DNA of 64,000 nucleotides, taken from Burkholderia stabilis (GTDB taxonomy: Bacteria > Pseudomonadota > Gammaproteobacteria > Burkholderiales > Burkholderiaceae). The stretch is taken from positions 1,550,001-1,614,000 of the forward strand of contig NZ_CP016443.1 in the NCBI RefSeq assembly GCF_001742165.1. Direction: 5' to 3'. The notes beneath the pieces were generated by a model. It had not been told where the DNA came from. It was given only the letters and a program-made list of their open reading frames with translations, and made no database searches. Positions 38,932-48,718 of this stretch are shown one piece after another. Made by a program: the position numbers and the translations under genes. The stretch's first letter is position 1, and each line of letters begins with the position of its first letter.

Positions 38932-39066
38932 TCAACCGAGCCAATTTTTTATCAATAATCCAACAATAAATGCGCTAGCTGCTGCTACACAAATCCAGTA
39001 GCTGATCTTCTGCGCCCTCGACATCTTCGCCCATTGTTCCGGGCTAGGTCCCCCACCCACCGCCAT
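38932..39066 (-). CDS. 44-residue membrane peptide, candidate cognate immunity protein CdiI
   Basis: A 44-aa protein just downstream of cdiA, shorter than usual gene-calling limits. The ATG at 39066 has a perfect AGGAGG. The sequence has a polar N-terminus (GGGPSPEQWAKMSRAQKISY) and one membrane helix (WICVAAASAFIVGLLI) ending KNWLG. The ribosome site overlaps the stop of the cdiA tip frame (39075-39077), so it is translationally coupled to the toxin tip. Position fits CdiI; the family is not recognised. Confidence 0.62.
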   Translation of the reverse strand: MAVGGGPSPEQWAKMSRAQKISYWICVAAASAFIVGLLIKNWLG

Positions 39067-39074
39067 ATATCCTC

Positions 39075-39512
39075 CTATTTCGTCTTGTCAGTTACTTGCT
39101 TCGTATGTCCCCAAGGAAGTATTCCGAAGGTGATTGAGCCAGGCTGCCCGACACCGAACTCAATTGCCGTGGCCCCACCATACGCATGTGTAATCGCAGC
39201 AATCGCGTTAAAACCAAATGGCGTCGGAATAGAAACAAATCCTTGTGCACCATCTCCGGCCAAGAAATTACGCGCTGCTTGCGCGCTATTTGCTCCGATG
39301 ATATATCCAACCGTACCACTCACTCCAGGCCTGAATGTGACCGAGGACGGATTAGCCATTACAACGCCTCCGCCGACATAGAAGGAATTATCGTAGAGAT
39401 TAATTGCTCCCGTTGCATTCGCAGATAGTGAACCAACGTTTACGGTCGCATAATCTCCCGCCACCCCACGGCCTGCCGTTCCAAGTCCAGCCGAATAATC
39501 CCCGTGTTCCAA
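39075..39512 (-). pseudogene. CdiA toxin tip, out of frame with the rest of cdiA
   Basis: This frame encodes the apparent true end of CdiA: GDYSAGLGTAGRGVAGDYAT, VNVGSLSANATGAINLYDNS, FYVGGGVVMANPSSVTFRPG and PFGFNAIAAITHAYGGATAI, ending GHTKQVTDKTK. It joins the main frame at GWNTG if one G is added to the GGGG run at 39500-39503 (plus-strand CCCC). As it stands the main frame ends 60 bases later with unrelated residues. The tip resembles orphan tip 3. The small immunity candidate follows by 8 bp. Confidence 0.65.
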
Positions 39513-42500
39513 CCCGGAGCAAACGGATCCGCAGGAAGTGTTGGTGTCGAGTTTGCCTGTGCCGCTTCTGGAGACTGCACATTCCAGCTGTAGGGCGAGT
39601 TCGTCCCACCGGTGTTCTGCTGAATCAGATCCATCACCGTCTGCGACGGAGGCGTCAACATCGACGGATCTTGGACCAGATAGCTTTTACCAGCACCGTC
39701 GTTGGTCACTTTCATGCCCGTCGAGTCGTACACTGCGCTCGCAGATGTGTTCACATTCAGCGGCACAATCATGCCAGTTGTGATCGATTCACCATATTGG
39801 CTATTGTTCGCCGAGCGCATCGCGTTTTCAATCTGATTAACTGTAATCGACGAACCATCCGGGTTCGTAATGCCTCGAGCCTTCGCGGTGTCGACAATCT
39901 TTTGTGCGGCTGTCTTTTCCTGCGGATGAAGTTGCCGATTAAACCGATCCACCCCCGCCCCACCCAACGCGCCAGCCCCACCACCAACCAACCCACCCAC
40001 ACCACCCGCCAACACATTTGCGGTCAAATTCCCCAACAGTTCATCGACATTCTTGTTCCCCGTCGGCCCGGCATCCTTGATCGACTTGGCGATCTCATTC
40101 AGTTCCGGCGCGAGCTTCGCCGACAGACCAGCCCCGGCCGCTCCCCCAAACGCCCCCAACCCGCCACCCGTCAACCCACCCGTCAAAGCCCCACCCGCAG
40201 CATGCAACCCGACGCGATTCGCACCACCTTCCGCCCACGCATTGGCTTCTAGCTCGTACTGCGCCTTCAGCTCCGGATCACTCGCCTTGCCCGCCGCCTC
40301 ACGCGCCGCCTTCTCCTTGCCATCCGCATAGTTGCCAATCTGCTTCGCAACCGCCTCAGCCGCCGCCTGCGCCGCATTGATCAAATCCGACTGACTGCCC
40401 AAAACCTGCTGCAAATCCGGCGTCTTGCTCACCGCACCATTCAGATTCGACGTATCCCGCTCCAGCGCCGCCAGATCCTGCTTCTGATTCGCCCGATCCG
40501 TGATCTCGATCCCGCCCGCACTGATCGCACTCTTCGTCGTCGCATCACTGCTGCCGCTCTCGCTCACATAAAGCGGCAACGCGCCGCCCGTGTTCTTCCC
40601 GCTCGTCGCCCCATGCGTCGCGTAGTTGTTGCCGCCATTGCCGACCCCACCGCCCGCACTGACCCCGAAGCTGCTCGCGTCGTATTCGGAATGGTTCTGA
40701 ATATCCGAGAACGTCAGCGTCCCGGTCGTCAGCCGGTTTTTGTCCGGCGTCGCGGTGCTCGCGATATACGCGCCCTTCAGGTCCGTATTGCCCTTGACCG
40801 TGATATCGAAACCACCGTCTCCGGCCTGAATGCCCGACTGCTCGTTCACGCCCGCATAGCTGCCGCTCGCGCGACCGTTCTGCATGCTGACGCTGGCACT
40901 CGCACCGCCCATGCTCGCGCTGAGCCCGCCGCCCGCGCTGCTTTGATGGGCCGCGCTCGTGCTCGTATCCTGCACCGACGCAAGATTCAGATCGCCGCCG
41001 ATATCCGCGAGCACCTTCTTCGCACTGACGTTCGCGCCGACGATATGGGTATCGCCGCCGCTGACGATCCTCACGGTGTCGCTTGCATTGACGTGCGTGT
41101 TGTTCTGCGTGGCCGCATCCGAATTCGCATCGCCATGCGCCCGCGACATCGACGCCGACACGCCAAACCCGCCCGTGCCGTATGACACGCCCACGCCCGC
41201 GCTCTTCGACGCGTTCGTACTGCGCGTGCTGTCGGTATCCGTGCTGTTGACCAGATTGACCTTGTCCGTCGCCTTCAGCAGCACGTCCTTTGCCGTGACG
41301 TTCGATCCCTGGATCGTCACGTTGCCCTGGCCGTCGTTCTTGTCACCCGTTGCCACGAACGCGGCCGTGCCGCCGGCCCTCACGCTACTGCCGTTGTTTT
41401 GCGTACTGCGTTCGGTGAACGTCGTCTTGCTATGCGACGAGCCGAAGCTCAGTTCAACTTTGGCGTCGACCTTGCCCTTCGGATCGTTCAGCGCCTTCGT
41501 CATGCGCCCTGTCGCGTCGACCAGATCGGCCATGCCGCCCGCCGCCGCAATCGCATGCAGTGCCACGGCCCGTCCGTCCTGGCTGCCGCCTGCGCCCTGT
41601 GCCTGCTGATTCACGTTCTGGATCGCATCGATCGTCGGCGACTTCACCGCCAGCGTGAAACCCGAACTCTTCACTTCGCGGGTTTCTTCGTGACGGCGAT
41701 CCGTCTGCGACGCGTCGATCGTCACTTCCTTCGCCACACCCGTCACATGCTGGCCCGCGACGATGTCCGAGCCCGTCACATGAAGCTTGTTGCCGGCCCG
41801 CATCGAAACACTGCCATCCACGCTGCCGATCAGGCTGCCCTGCGAACCCTTCACCGTATCGCGGCTGGTATCGATCGTCTGGTTCGTGCCATACGAGATC
41901 CCGGCGCCCGCGCTGCCGAGGCCGGACTTCTTCACGTCCTGGTAGTGAGATTCGCTCGAGGCCGTGTCTGCGGTCGTGATTCTCAGATCATGGCCAGCCA
42001 CGAGACTGACGTCTCCGGTGGCGGCAATCGTCGCCGCCTTCGCCGTCAGGTCGTTGCCGGCCGCCACATCGACCGTATGACCCGACAACGTCGTGCCAAC
42101 CGCGCGCGTGTAGCTGCTCGAATCGATCGTGTGCGTCGATTTCGACGACAGGAAGCCGCTCTCCTTCCGATAGTGCTCGTCGTTCGCGCTCGCGCTTTGC
42201 TCACCGGCGTTCAGGTTGACGTCGCGTCCGGCACTCACGCCGAGCGCGCGTTGCGCGTTCGCATAAGCGGCCGTCGCATTCACGTCGCGGCCGGCCACGA
42301 TCGCGAGGTTGCCACCTGATGCGATCTGCGTGCCCGTATCGATCGACGCGGAATGCTCCGCATGGTTGCGGTCGTCCCACTTCACCGCGTCCCGGCTGCT
42401 CTGGCGAACCGCGTTCAGATTGACGTCGTTGTCCGCGGCCAGCACCGCATGGCCGGCAGCCGCAACGACGGCAGCATTGGCGTTCAGATCGCGGCCGGCA

Positions 42501-45500
42501 ACCGCCTGCAGCGTGCCGGCATTGATCGTCGATACGCGATCGATACCCGTTGCGCTGCCGTTCTTCGCCGTCGCCGAGCTTGTGGTGCTCGTCAGGTTGA
42601 TGTCGCGCCCGGCCGACAGCGCCACCGTATTGCCCTGGATCAACCCGCCAAGATTGTTCAGATCCTGGTTCGCCCGCGCGATCACCGCGCCGCCCGACAC
42701 CGTGCCGCGGTTATCGATCGAATCGGTGCGGATGATCGTGACGTTGCGGCTCGCGATCGTGCCCGAGTTCTCGTACGCGCCGTCCGCTTCGATCGTCACG
42801 TTCCTGCCGGACAGGATCGTGCCTTCGCCGGTCACATCCGCGGCATTCGTGTGCAAATACACCTGCGGCGCCAGCACCGTCTGCCGGCTGCCATCCGGCA
42901 GCGTCACGGTCTGGTTCACGAGCCAGACGATGTCGCTCGTCAGCGCGGCCATTTGCGCATCGGTCAGCGCCGTGCCGACGTTCAGCCCGAACTGCCGCGA
43001 CGCCTTCACGCCGCTCGCCATCAGCGCTTCGTATTCGCGCTGGTTGTCGGTGTAGTCGCCGATGAACCGCTGCCCGGCCGCCTGGATGATCTGTTGCTGA
43101 ATCAGCTGCTGCTCGTAGAAGCCATCGCCGATTCGCTTAAGGACCGTATTCGGCTCGACCTTGAGCGCGGCCAGCATCGTGTCGCTCGACAGCCATTTCC
43201 GGTAATCGGTAAAGCGCGGGTCCGTCTCGATCAGGAAGCGGCTGCCCGGGTCGGTCGTCACCCGATACAACGCGTTGTTCGGTACGCGCGTGTTCGGCGT
43301 CACCGTTCGCACGACGACTCCGCCCACGTTCGCCTTCACCGCCGACACGGTCTCGCCGCCGACGCCCGCCATGCCCGCGCCGATCGACACCTGATCGCCG
43401 ATCTCCTTGCCGGCGACCGGCGTCACCCCCGTGCCGGTCGTGCCTTGCGCGGCAGAAGCGGCGGTCGCCACGCTCTTGACCGGACTGGACGGCGTGCCCG
43501 GATCGGTCAGCACCACCGGCAGATCGATCGTTTGCGGCGGAATGGCCGGCGAGTAGTCGGCCGCCGACGATTTGCGCTCGTCGCCGTGGAATGCACCGGC
43601 CGACTGCACCCATGTGTATATCGCCTTCCCCGATCCCGTGAACGTTTCGGTGCCGGTCGCACCGATGTTCTGCACGTTGCCTGGTTTGTTACCGTCGCCG
43701 GCGACGATCTGGCTCTTGTCGTTGATGCCGGAACGCGTATCGATCGTGATATGGCGGCCCGCGGTGATCGTGCCGGGGCGCGATGCGGCGACGACATCCC
43801 TGGTCGATTTCACGTCGACCGAATAGACCGTGTAGGTCTCCACGAGCCGGCCCGACACGTCGCCGTTATACGCGGAGACCGCCTGGTTGAGGTTCTGGTA
43901 GGCGGTGACGGTCGCCTTGAACCACTGCTGGAACGGTGCACACGCCGCATGGGTCGAGGTCATGCACGACGGGCTCTTCGGCCCGAAGATCGGCGGCTTT
44001 TCTCCGGTCATGTCGGCTTCGGTCGGCGGCTTGACGGCGAACCAGTCGTTGCCGACGCCCCGCCTGCCGGACCATATGGACCCGGCTATCGACATCATGA
44101 ACGGCCCTTGGGCAATCCACACCGGGTTCGCGTCCGGCGGCGGCGCGACGCCGAACTGCGTCCAGATATCCGCCGGTACGTTCCGATATGTGCCGGTCTG
44201 AAATGCGATGGTTTCCGAGCTGAAGCGATTGGCCGGATAAGCCGTCTCGTCGATCTTGCCCGCGACGCCGTTCATCGTGAATCGCGCGTACTCGTCGAAC
44301 GGATAGGTCGGCGACGGCAGCAGAATGAATTTCTGATCGTCGTCCAGCGCCCACTGGTATTCCGTGCCCGGACGGATCTCGTGGCTGTTCTTCTGATACA
44401 GGTAGACGGTCGACGGGTCGATCTTTTCCGTCGAGCCCGGCATCTGATACCACAACTGCTTGCCGCTGTCGGTCGTGACCGTCGACGTCCGGAAGTCGGC
44501 GTTCAGGTTCTCGAACCGGTTTGCGTCGATCGTGATGTCGCGTCCGCTGTCGATCTGCGCGCCATCGTTCGTCACGGTCTGCGCGGCGGCGGTCGCCTGA
44601 CGATTCGCATCCAGCGCGCCGCCGATGCGGATATCGTTGCCCGCGTAGATCAGCGCATCGTTCCGGTTCGTCAGCGTCTGCGCGCCGATGTCGAGATCGA
44701 CGCGCGATGCGATGACGCCGCCGGTGCCTTGCTCGTTCCGGTCGTTGATCACCGTGTTGGCGCCCACTGCTACGGTATCGCCGAAGATGCGGCCGCCTGC
44801 GTTCGTGACAGTATCGCCGGCCGTCACCGTCGTTTTGCCGCCGTCGATCAAACCCTCGTTCGTTATCGATTGGTCCGCGTGAATGTCGGCAGCGTTGCCG
44901 CCGAAAATCTCGCCGGTCGCACGGTTCCGGATGGAAACCGCAGCCACATTCGCAGCGTTGCCCGCCGACAGCGTTCCGCTGTTGTCGAGCACACCGCCAG
45001 CCGTGGCCGTGAGATCGTGACCCGCGACGATCTGGCCGCTGTTGGCCAGATCACCTTGCGTCGTCACGCTGACGTCGCCAGCCGACTGGAGTTTTCCGTC
45101 GTTGTCGAGTGCGACCGCCGAGACTGTCAGTTGCCGGCCGCCGTTGATGTCGCCGTGACGATTGACCAGCGTATTCGACGCAACCAGCGTTGCCGCGCCC
45201 TTCGACTGGATGCTGCCCGACGTGTTGTCGATTGTCGGCGCGGTCAGTTTCGCATCCTGGTCGGTGCGAATCGAGCCGCCGGTATTGTCGAGCGCCTGGC
45301 TTGCGACGACGGCGACGCTCGCGCCTTCCATCCCTGCGATCAAGCCGGGCACGCCTGCCGTGGTAGGCAGCGTCGCATTGCCGGTCTGCGCATTGCGGAT
45401 CGTATCGCCCGTGACCGACAGCACACCACCCGCGTGCATGGCCCCGCGCGTGTTGTCGACGGTCGTACCGGACACGGTTACGTTGTCGTTGCCGCCGATC

Positions 45501-48500
45501 TGGCCGGCGACGTTCGACATCGTGTCGACACTCCGCACGGTCAATGCGCCGTTTGCGACGACCGAACCCGCGTCATTGGTCACGGATGTCGCATCGATCG
45601 TCGCCGCGTCACTCGATGAAATCGCGCCGCCGCTGTTGTTCAGAGCGCCCGTCGTCAGCGAGACGCCGTTGCCAAGAACTTGACCGCCCGTGGATTGCTC
45701 CGCCAATACGCTGTTGTCGAACGCGTGGCCGTGCGTGTCGATATCGGTCGCCGCCGCAGCCTGTACCCGCCCGGACCGGTTGTCGAACGCGCCCGAGCGG
45801 CTCGTCAGCGATTGGCTTGCCGCGATGTTCCCGAGTGGGTTGTCGATCGAACCTTGTCCGGATACGAGGTTGACGTTCGCCCCCGTGATCGTGCCGCCTG
45901 CGTTCAGCAGCCCCGTGTTGGTCAGGGTTGTATCGCCCAACGCCAGCAGCTTGCCGCCCGCGTTGTCGGTCGTACCCGACGTCGTGACCGACAACGCGCC
46001 CGAGACGGAGCCGAGCGTGCCATCGTGGTTCGAGACGGCCCGTGCGGTCACGGTTGTGTCGCGCGTCGTTGCGATCGTTCCGCCTGTGTTCGTCAATGCG
46101 CCTGCTACAGCGAGCTTCGCGGCATCCGCCGAAACGGTGCCCTGCGTATTGTCTAAAGCACCGGCCTGCGCGTTCAGCGCGCCGGCAGAAGCGATCTTGC
46201 CGAGCGTATTGTCGAGTGCCTGCGAGACAGTCAACGTCATCGCGCCGGCGGACGTGCCGATCTCGCCCGCGCGATTGCTCAGCGCGGCGGCGGTTGCCGA
46301 CAGACCGGTTGCCCCGACCAACTTTCCGCCGACATTCGAAACCATGCGGGTTGCAGTCAGCGACAACGCATCCGACGACGAACCAATCTGTCCGCCCGCG
46401 TTGACGAGATCGCCCACCAAGATTTGCGCACTGCGCACGGCCGTAATGCTGCCGTTCGCGTTGTCGATGCTGTCGCTCGCAATGGTGAGCCCATTGCCCG
46501 AACTCACCGTGCCGCCCGCGTTCTTCAGTGATTGCGTCGCACGCAGCGTCGTGTCGCCGGCGACCGATCCGATCGTGCCCGCTGCGTTGCCGATACTGTC
46601 CGCCGTCAACGACACGCCATTGCCGCCGACAATGTCACCCTCTTGATTCGACACCGCACCCGACGCCATCACGGTCAATGCATCAGTGGTTCCGATGCGG
46701 CCACCGGCATTCACGATGTCGGTGGCGTCGATCTGCGCGGTGTGCGCGCCGATCGATCCGGCCGAGTTGTCGACATGCGCCGCGTGGACGATCAGAGCGT
46801 CGCCGGATGCAATCTTGCCGCTCGCGTTGTCGAGCGATTGCTTAACGTCGAGCGACGTATCGCCCGCCACGGAACCCATCTGCCCATGCGCGTTGGAAAT
46901 CGTGTTTGCAGTCAGCGTGAGGCCGTTTTCACCTGTGATCTTCCCGTCGTCGTTCGACACGTGCCCGGCCGACGTCAGTCTCGTCTCGCCCGTCGAGCTA
47001 CCAATCTCGCCCATTACGTTCGTGATATCGATTGCAGCGACTTGCACGGTACGAGCAGCAATTTTCCCGCCGGTATTGTCGAGCGCTCCTGTCGAGTTCA
47101 GCGACAGCGCATCCGCGACCAACGTGCCCGACCGGTTCGAAACCGATTGCGCCGTCACGTTCGCGAGATTGTCGGAGGCGATCGTGCCGGCATCGTTCAC
47201 CAGCCGGCCGGCATTCAGCGTCAGGTTCCGGCCGCTCATCGAACCAGCAACATTCGACAGCGTGCCGTTCGCCTCAACGTTCACTGCGCGCAACGCATTC
47301 ACCGTCCCGTGATCGAGCGTGACGTCGTGCGCGGACAGATTGATGTTGTCGCCTGCCGCCAGCGTGCCGCTGTTCGTCACGGTAGCCGCGCGCGCAGTAA
47401 TGGAACCGCCACCGACCAGATCGCCCGCCGTATCGGCACCCGCATAGATGCGACCGCTGTTACGGAGCGAGGCCCCCGCAGTCACGGCCGTGTTGTTTAC
47501 CGACGAGATCGTTCCGGCGTTCGACAGCGCATCCGAAGCATTCAAATCCGTCGCCTGTGCACTGATGATCGTGCCGTGCTGAGCAATGTTGGCGCCGTCG
47601 ATGTGCGTGTTCGCTGCCGATTGCAGACGCGCGGTCGGTGCGATCGTCACGTCGCCGTTGTTCGACACGTGAATATCGCCCGTCAACGATGTGACGGCTC
47701 CCGCATCCCGCACGCCTACGCCGGCCTCGGTCCCGATCATCCGCACGCTGTTGGCGAACATGCTGCCCAGCGCCTGCACATCGATCGCAACGCTCGGCGT
47801 TGTACCCGTACCAGCCTGGGCCTGCGCGGCGTTGTTCGCATAGTCGACCCGGTTTGCGCCGGCCACCGCATTGATCGAATCCGCCCACACCTGGCCGTTG
47901 ATCGTCATCGCCCGCGCAATCAAATCGATCGCGCTGCCATGCGCGTCCAGCCCCGCGCCATCGATGCCGATGTGCCCTTGCGTGACATTGAAGCCGGCCA
48001 GGGTTCCGTCCGGATTGAAGGCCGGCGCGCCGGTCGTCAGCGTCACGCGCGGCGCATTCAAAAACCCGCAGCCCGCACACGTGATGCCGGCCGGGTTGGC
48101 GATCACGAGATTCGCGCGATTGCCGGCGATTTCGGTCGGCCCGAGAAGCTGGCTGGGATTCCCCGACGTCACCTGGTTGACGATCACGCGCGCGGCGTTG
48201 TTGCCCAGGAACGGATTGCCCTGCACCCAGCCGGCGAGCTGCGTCTGCGAATTCCGGCCGCTGTTGACCAGCACGGCGCCTTTCGTCCCGACGTTGTATT
48301 GCGTGAAATTGTTCAGCGACACGCCGTTCTTCGGCGCGGTGATGTTGACGAGCGGTACGCCCGACGCCGATACGCCGACGACCGGATGCGTCGAGCCGCT
48401 ACGGTCGGGGGTGATCGGCAATGTAGCCTGCGCGTCGGCGACGAGCGGCTGCATGCCGAACGTACAAAGCGCGGCGAACGCGATCGCGCGCGCCGCGAAC

Positions 48501-48652
48501 CAGATCGAGATTCCGGAATCCTCCGGTGCGGAACGAACCGTTCGCCGAACGCGAGCGCGCTCGCCGCCCCCATGCGCCGACGCATGTTCGTCGACGGCCA
48601 CCCGCATGCCGCGCACGGCATTGAACACCAAGCGAAAGATTCCGGAATTCAT
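39440..48652 (-). CDS. cdiA: CDI exoprotein CdiA / filamentous haemagglutinin family (apparent frameshift near 3' end)
   Basis: A 3070-aa two-partner secretion exoprotein. The N-terminus has an extended signal peptide region (ESPR-like MNSGIFRLVFNAVRGMRVAV) and a hydrophobic stretch ending VADAQA. A TPS secretion domain follows (GVPLVNITAPKNGVSLNNFT; NPSQLLGPTEIAGNRANLVI; ANPAGITCAGCGFLNAPRVT). Residues about 350-1300 are degenerate haemagglutinin repeats (DNTGGKI/LTNTGGTI type). A central QLLYQ-like non-repetitive region and more repeats lead to a Gly/Ala-rich pretoxin region and the junction DRFNRQLHPQEKTAAQKI. It should deliver a toxin tip to neighbouring cells by contact. The tip appears frameshifted, so the toxin may be inactive. 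Confidence 0.9.
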   Translation of the reverse strand: MNSGIFRLVFNAVRGMRVAVDEHASAHGGGERARVRRTVRSAPEDSGISIWFAARAIAFAALCTFGMQPLVADAQATLPITPDRSGSTHPVVGVSASGVPLVNITAPKNGVSLNNFTQYNVGTKGAVLVNSGRNSQTQLAGWVQGNPFLGNNAARVIVNQVTSGNPSQLLGPTEIAGNRANLVIANPAGITCAGCGFLNAPRVTLTTGAPAFNPDGTLAGFNVTQGHIGIDGAGLDAHGSAIDLIARAMTINGQVWADSINAVAGANRVDYANNAAQAQAGTGTTPSVAIDVQALGSMFANSVRMIGTEAGVGVRDAGAVTSLTGDIHVSNNGDVTIAPTARLQSAANTHIDGANIAQHGTIISAQATDLNASDALSNAGTISSVNNTAVTAGASLRNSGRIYAGADTAGDLVGGGSITARAATVTNSGTLAAGDNINLSAHDVTLDHGTVNALRAVNVEANGTLSNVAGSMSGRNLTLNAGRLVNDAGTIASDNLANVTAQSVSNRSGTLVADALSLNSTGALDNTGGKIAARTVQVAAIDITNVMGEIGSSTGETRLTSAGHVSNDDGKITGENGLTLTANTISNAHGQMGSVAGDTSLDVKQSLDNASGKIASGDALIVHAAHVDNSAGSIGAHTAQIDATDIVNAGGRIGTTDALTVMASGAVSNQEGDIVGGNGVSLTADSIGNAAGTIGSVAGDTTLRATQSLKNAGGTVSSGNGLTIASDSIDNANGSITAVRSAQILVGDLVNAGGQIGSSSDALSLTATRMVSNVGGKLVGATGLSATAAALSNRAGEIGTSAGAMTLTVSQALDNTLGKIASAGALNAQAGALDNTQGTVSADAAKLAVAGALTNTGGTIATTRDTTVTARAVSNHDGTLGSVSGALSVTTSGTTDNAGGKLLALGDTTLTNTGLLNAGGTITGANVNLVSGQGSIDNPLGNIAASQSLTSRSGAFDNRSGRVQAAAATDIDTHGHAFDNSVLAEQSTGGQVLGNGVSLTTGALNNSGGAISSSDAATIDATSVTNDAGSVVANGALTVRSVDTMSNVAGQIGGNDNVTVSGTTVDNTRGAMHAGGVLSVTGDTIRNAQTGNATLPTTAGVPGLIAGMEGASVAVVASQALDNTGGSIRTDQDAKLTAPTIDNTSGSIQSKGAATLVASNTLVNRHGDINGGRQLTVSAVALDNDGKLQSAGDVSVTTQGDLANSGQIVAGHDLTATAGGVLDNSGTLSAGNAANVAAVSIRNRATGEIFGGNAADIHADQSITNEGLIDGGKTTVTAGDTVTNAGGRIFGDTVAVGANTVINDRNEQGTGGVIASRVDLDIGAQTLTNRNDALIYAGNDIRIGGALDANRQATAAAQTVTNDGAQIDSGRDITIDANRFENLNADFRTSTVTTDSGKQLWYQMPGSTEKIDPSTVYLYQKNSHEIRPGTEYQWALDDDQKFILLPSPTYPFDEYARFTMNGVAGKIDETAYPANRFSSETIAFQTGTYRNVPADIWTQFGVAPPPDANPVWIAQGPFMMSIAGSIWSGRRGVGNDWFAVKPPTEADMTGEKPPIFGPKSPSCMTSTHAACAPFQQWFKATVTAYQNLNQAVSAYNGDVSGRLVETYTVYSVDVKSTRDVVAASRPGTITAGRHITIDTRSGINDKSQIVAGDGNKPGNVQNIGATGTETFTGSGKAIYTWVQSAGAFHGDERKSSAADYSPAIPPQTIDLPVVLTDPGTPSSPVKSVATAASAAQGTTGTGVTPVAGKEIGDQVSIGAGMAGVGGETVSAVKANVGGVVVRTVTPNTRVPNNALYRVTTDPGSRFLIETDPRFTDYRKWLSSDTMLAALKVEPNTVLKRIGDGFYEQQLIQQQIIQAAGQRFIGDYTDNQREYEALMASGVKASRQFGLNVGTALTDAQMAALTSDIVWLVNQTVTLPDGSRQTVLAPQVYLHTNAADVTGEGTILSGRNVTIEADGAYENSGTIASRNVTIIRTDSIDNRGTVSGGAVIARANQDLNNLGGLIQGNTVALSAGRDINLTSTTSSATAKNGSATGIDRVSTINAGTLQAVAGRDLNANAAVVAAAGHAVLAADNDVNLNAVRQSSRDAVKWDDRNHAEHSASIDTGTQIASGGNLAIVAGRDVNATAAYANAQRALGVSAGRDVNLNAGEQSASANDEHYRKESGFLSSKSTHTIDSSSYTRAVGTTLSGHTVDVAAGNDLTAKAATIAATGDVSLVAGHDLRITTADTASSESHYQDVKKSGLGSAGAGISYGTNQTIDTSRDTVKGSQGSLIGSVDGSVSMRAGNKLHVTGSDIVAGQHVTGVAKEVTIDASQTDRRHEETREVKSSGFTLAVKSPTIDAIQNVNQQAQGAGGSQDGRAVALHAIAAAGGMADLVDATGRMTKALNDPKGKVDAKVELSFGSSHSKTTFTERSTQNNGSSVRAGGTAAFVATGDKNDGQGNVTIQGSNVTAKDVLLKATDKVNLVNSTDTDSTRSTNASKSAGVGVSYGTGGFGVSASMSRAHGDANSDAATQNNTHVNASDTVRIVSGGDTHIVGANVSAKKVLADIGGDLNLASVQDTSTSAAHQSSAGGGLSASMGGASASVSMQNGRASGSYAGVNEQSGIQAGDGGFDITVKGNTDLKGAYIASTATPDKNRLTTGTLTFSDIQNHSEYDASSFGVSAGGGVGNGGNNYATHGATSGKNTGGALPLYVSESGSSDATTKSAISAGGIEITDRANQKQDLAALERDTSNLNGAVSKTPDLQQVLGSQSDLINAAQAAAEAVAKQIGNYADGKEKAAREAAGKASDPELKAQYELEANAWAEGGANRVGLHAAGGALTGGLTGGGLGAFGGAAGAGLSAKLAPELNEIAKSIKDAGPTGNKNVDELLGNLTANVLAGGVGGLVGGGAGALGGAGVDRFNRQLHPQEKTAAQKIVDTAKARGITNPDGSSITVNQIENAMRSANNSQYGESITTGMIVPLNVNTSASAVYDSTGMKVTNDGAGKSYLVQDPSMLTPPSQTVMDLIQQNTGGTNSPYSWNVQSPEAAQANSTPTLPADPFAPGWNTGIIRLDLERQAVGWREIMRP

Positions 48653-48718
48653 GATCGTTTTCTTCTTGAACAGACTCGGGCCGGCGGCATCGTCGTTGCC
48701 GCCGGCAACGCGTGCGCG

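Noticed and set aside
39440..39512. Programmed ribosomal frameshift in cdiA
   Set aside because: The G run is only four long and no slippery heptamer or following structure is evident; a one-base indel is the simpler explanation.
45000..47300. Regular short repeats, at first CRISPR-like
   Set aside because: They are degenerate coding repeats of the CdiA haemagglutinin region (NAGG/NTGG units), with no constant repeat or unique spacers.
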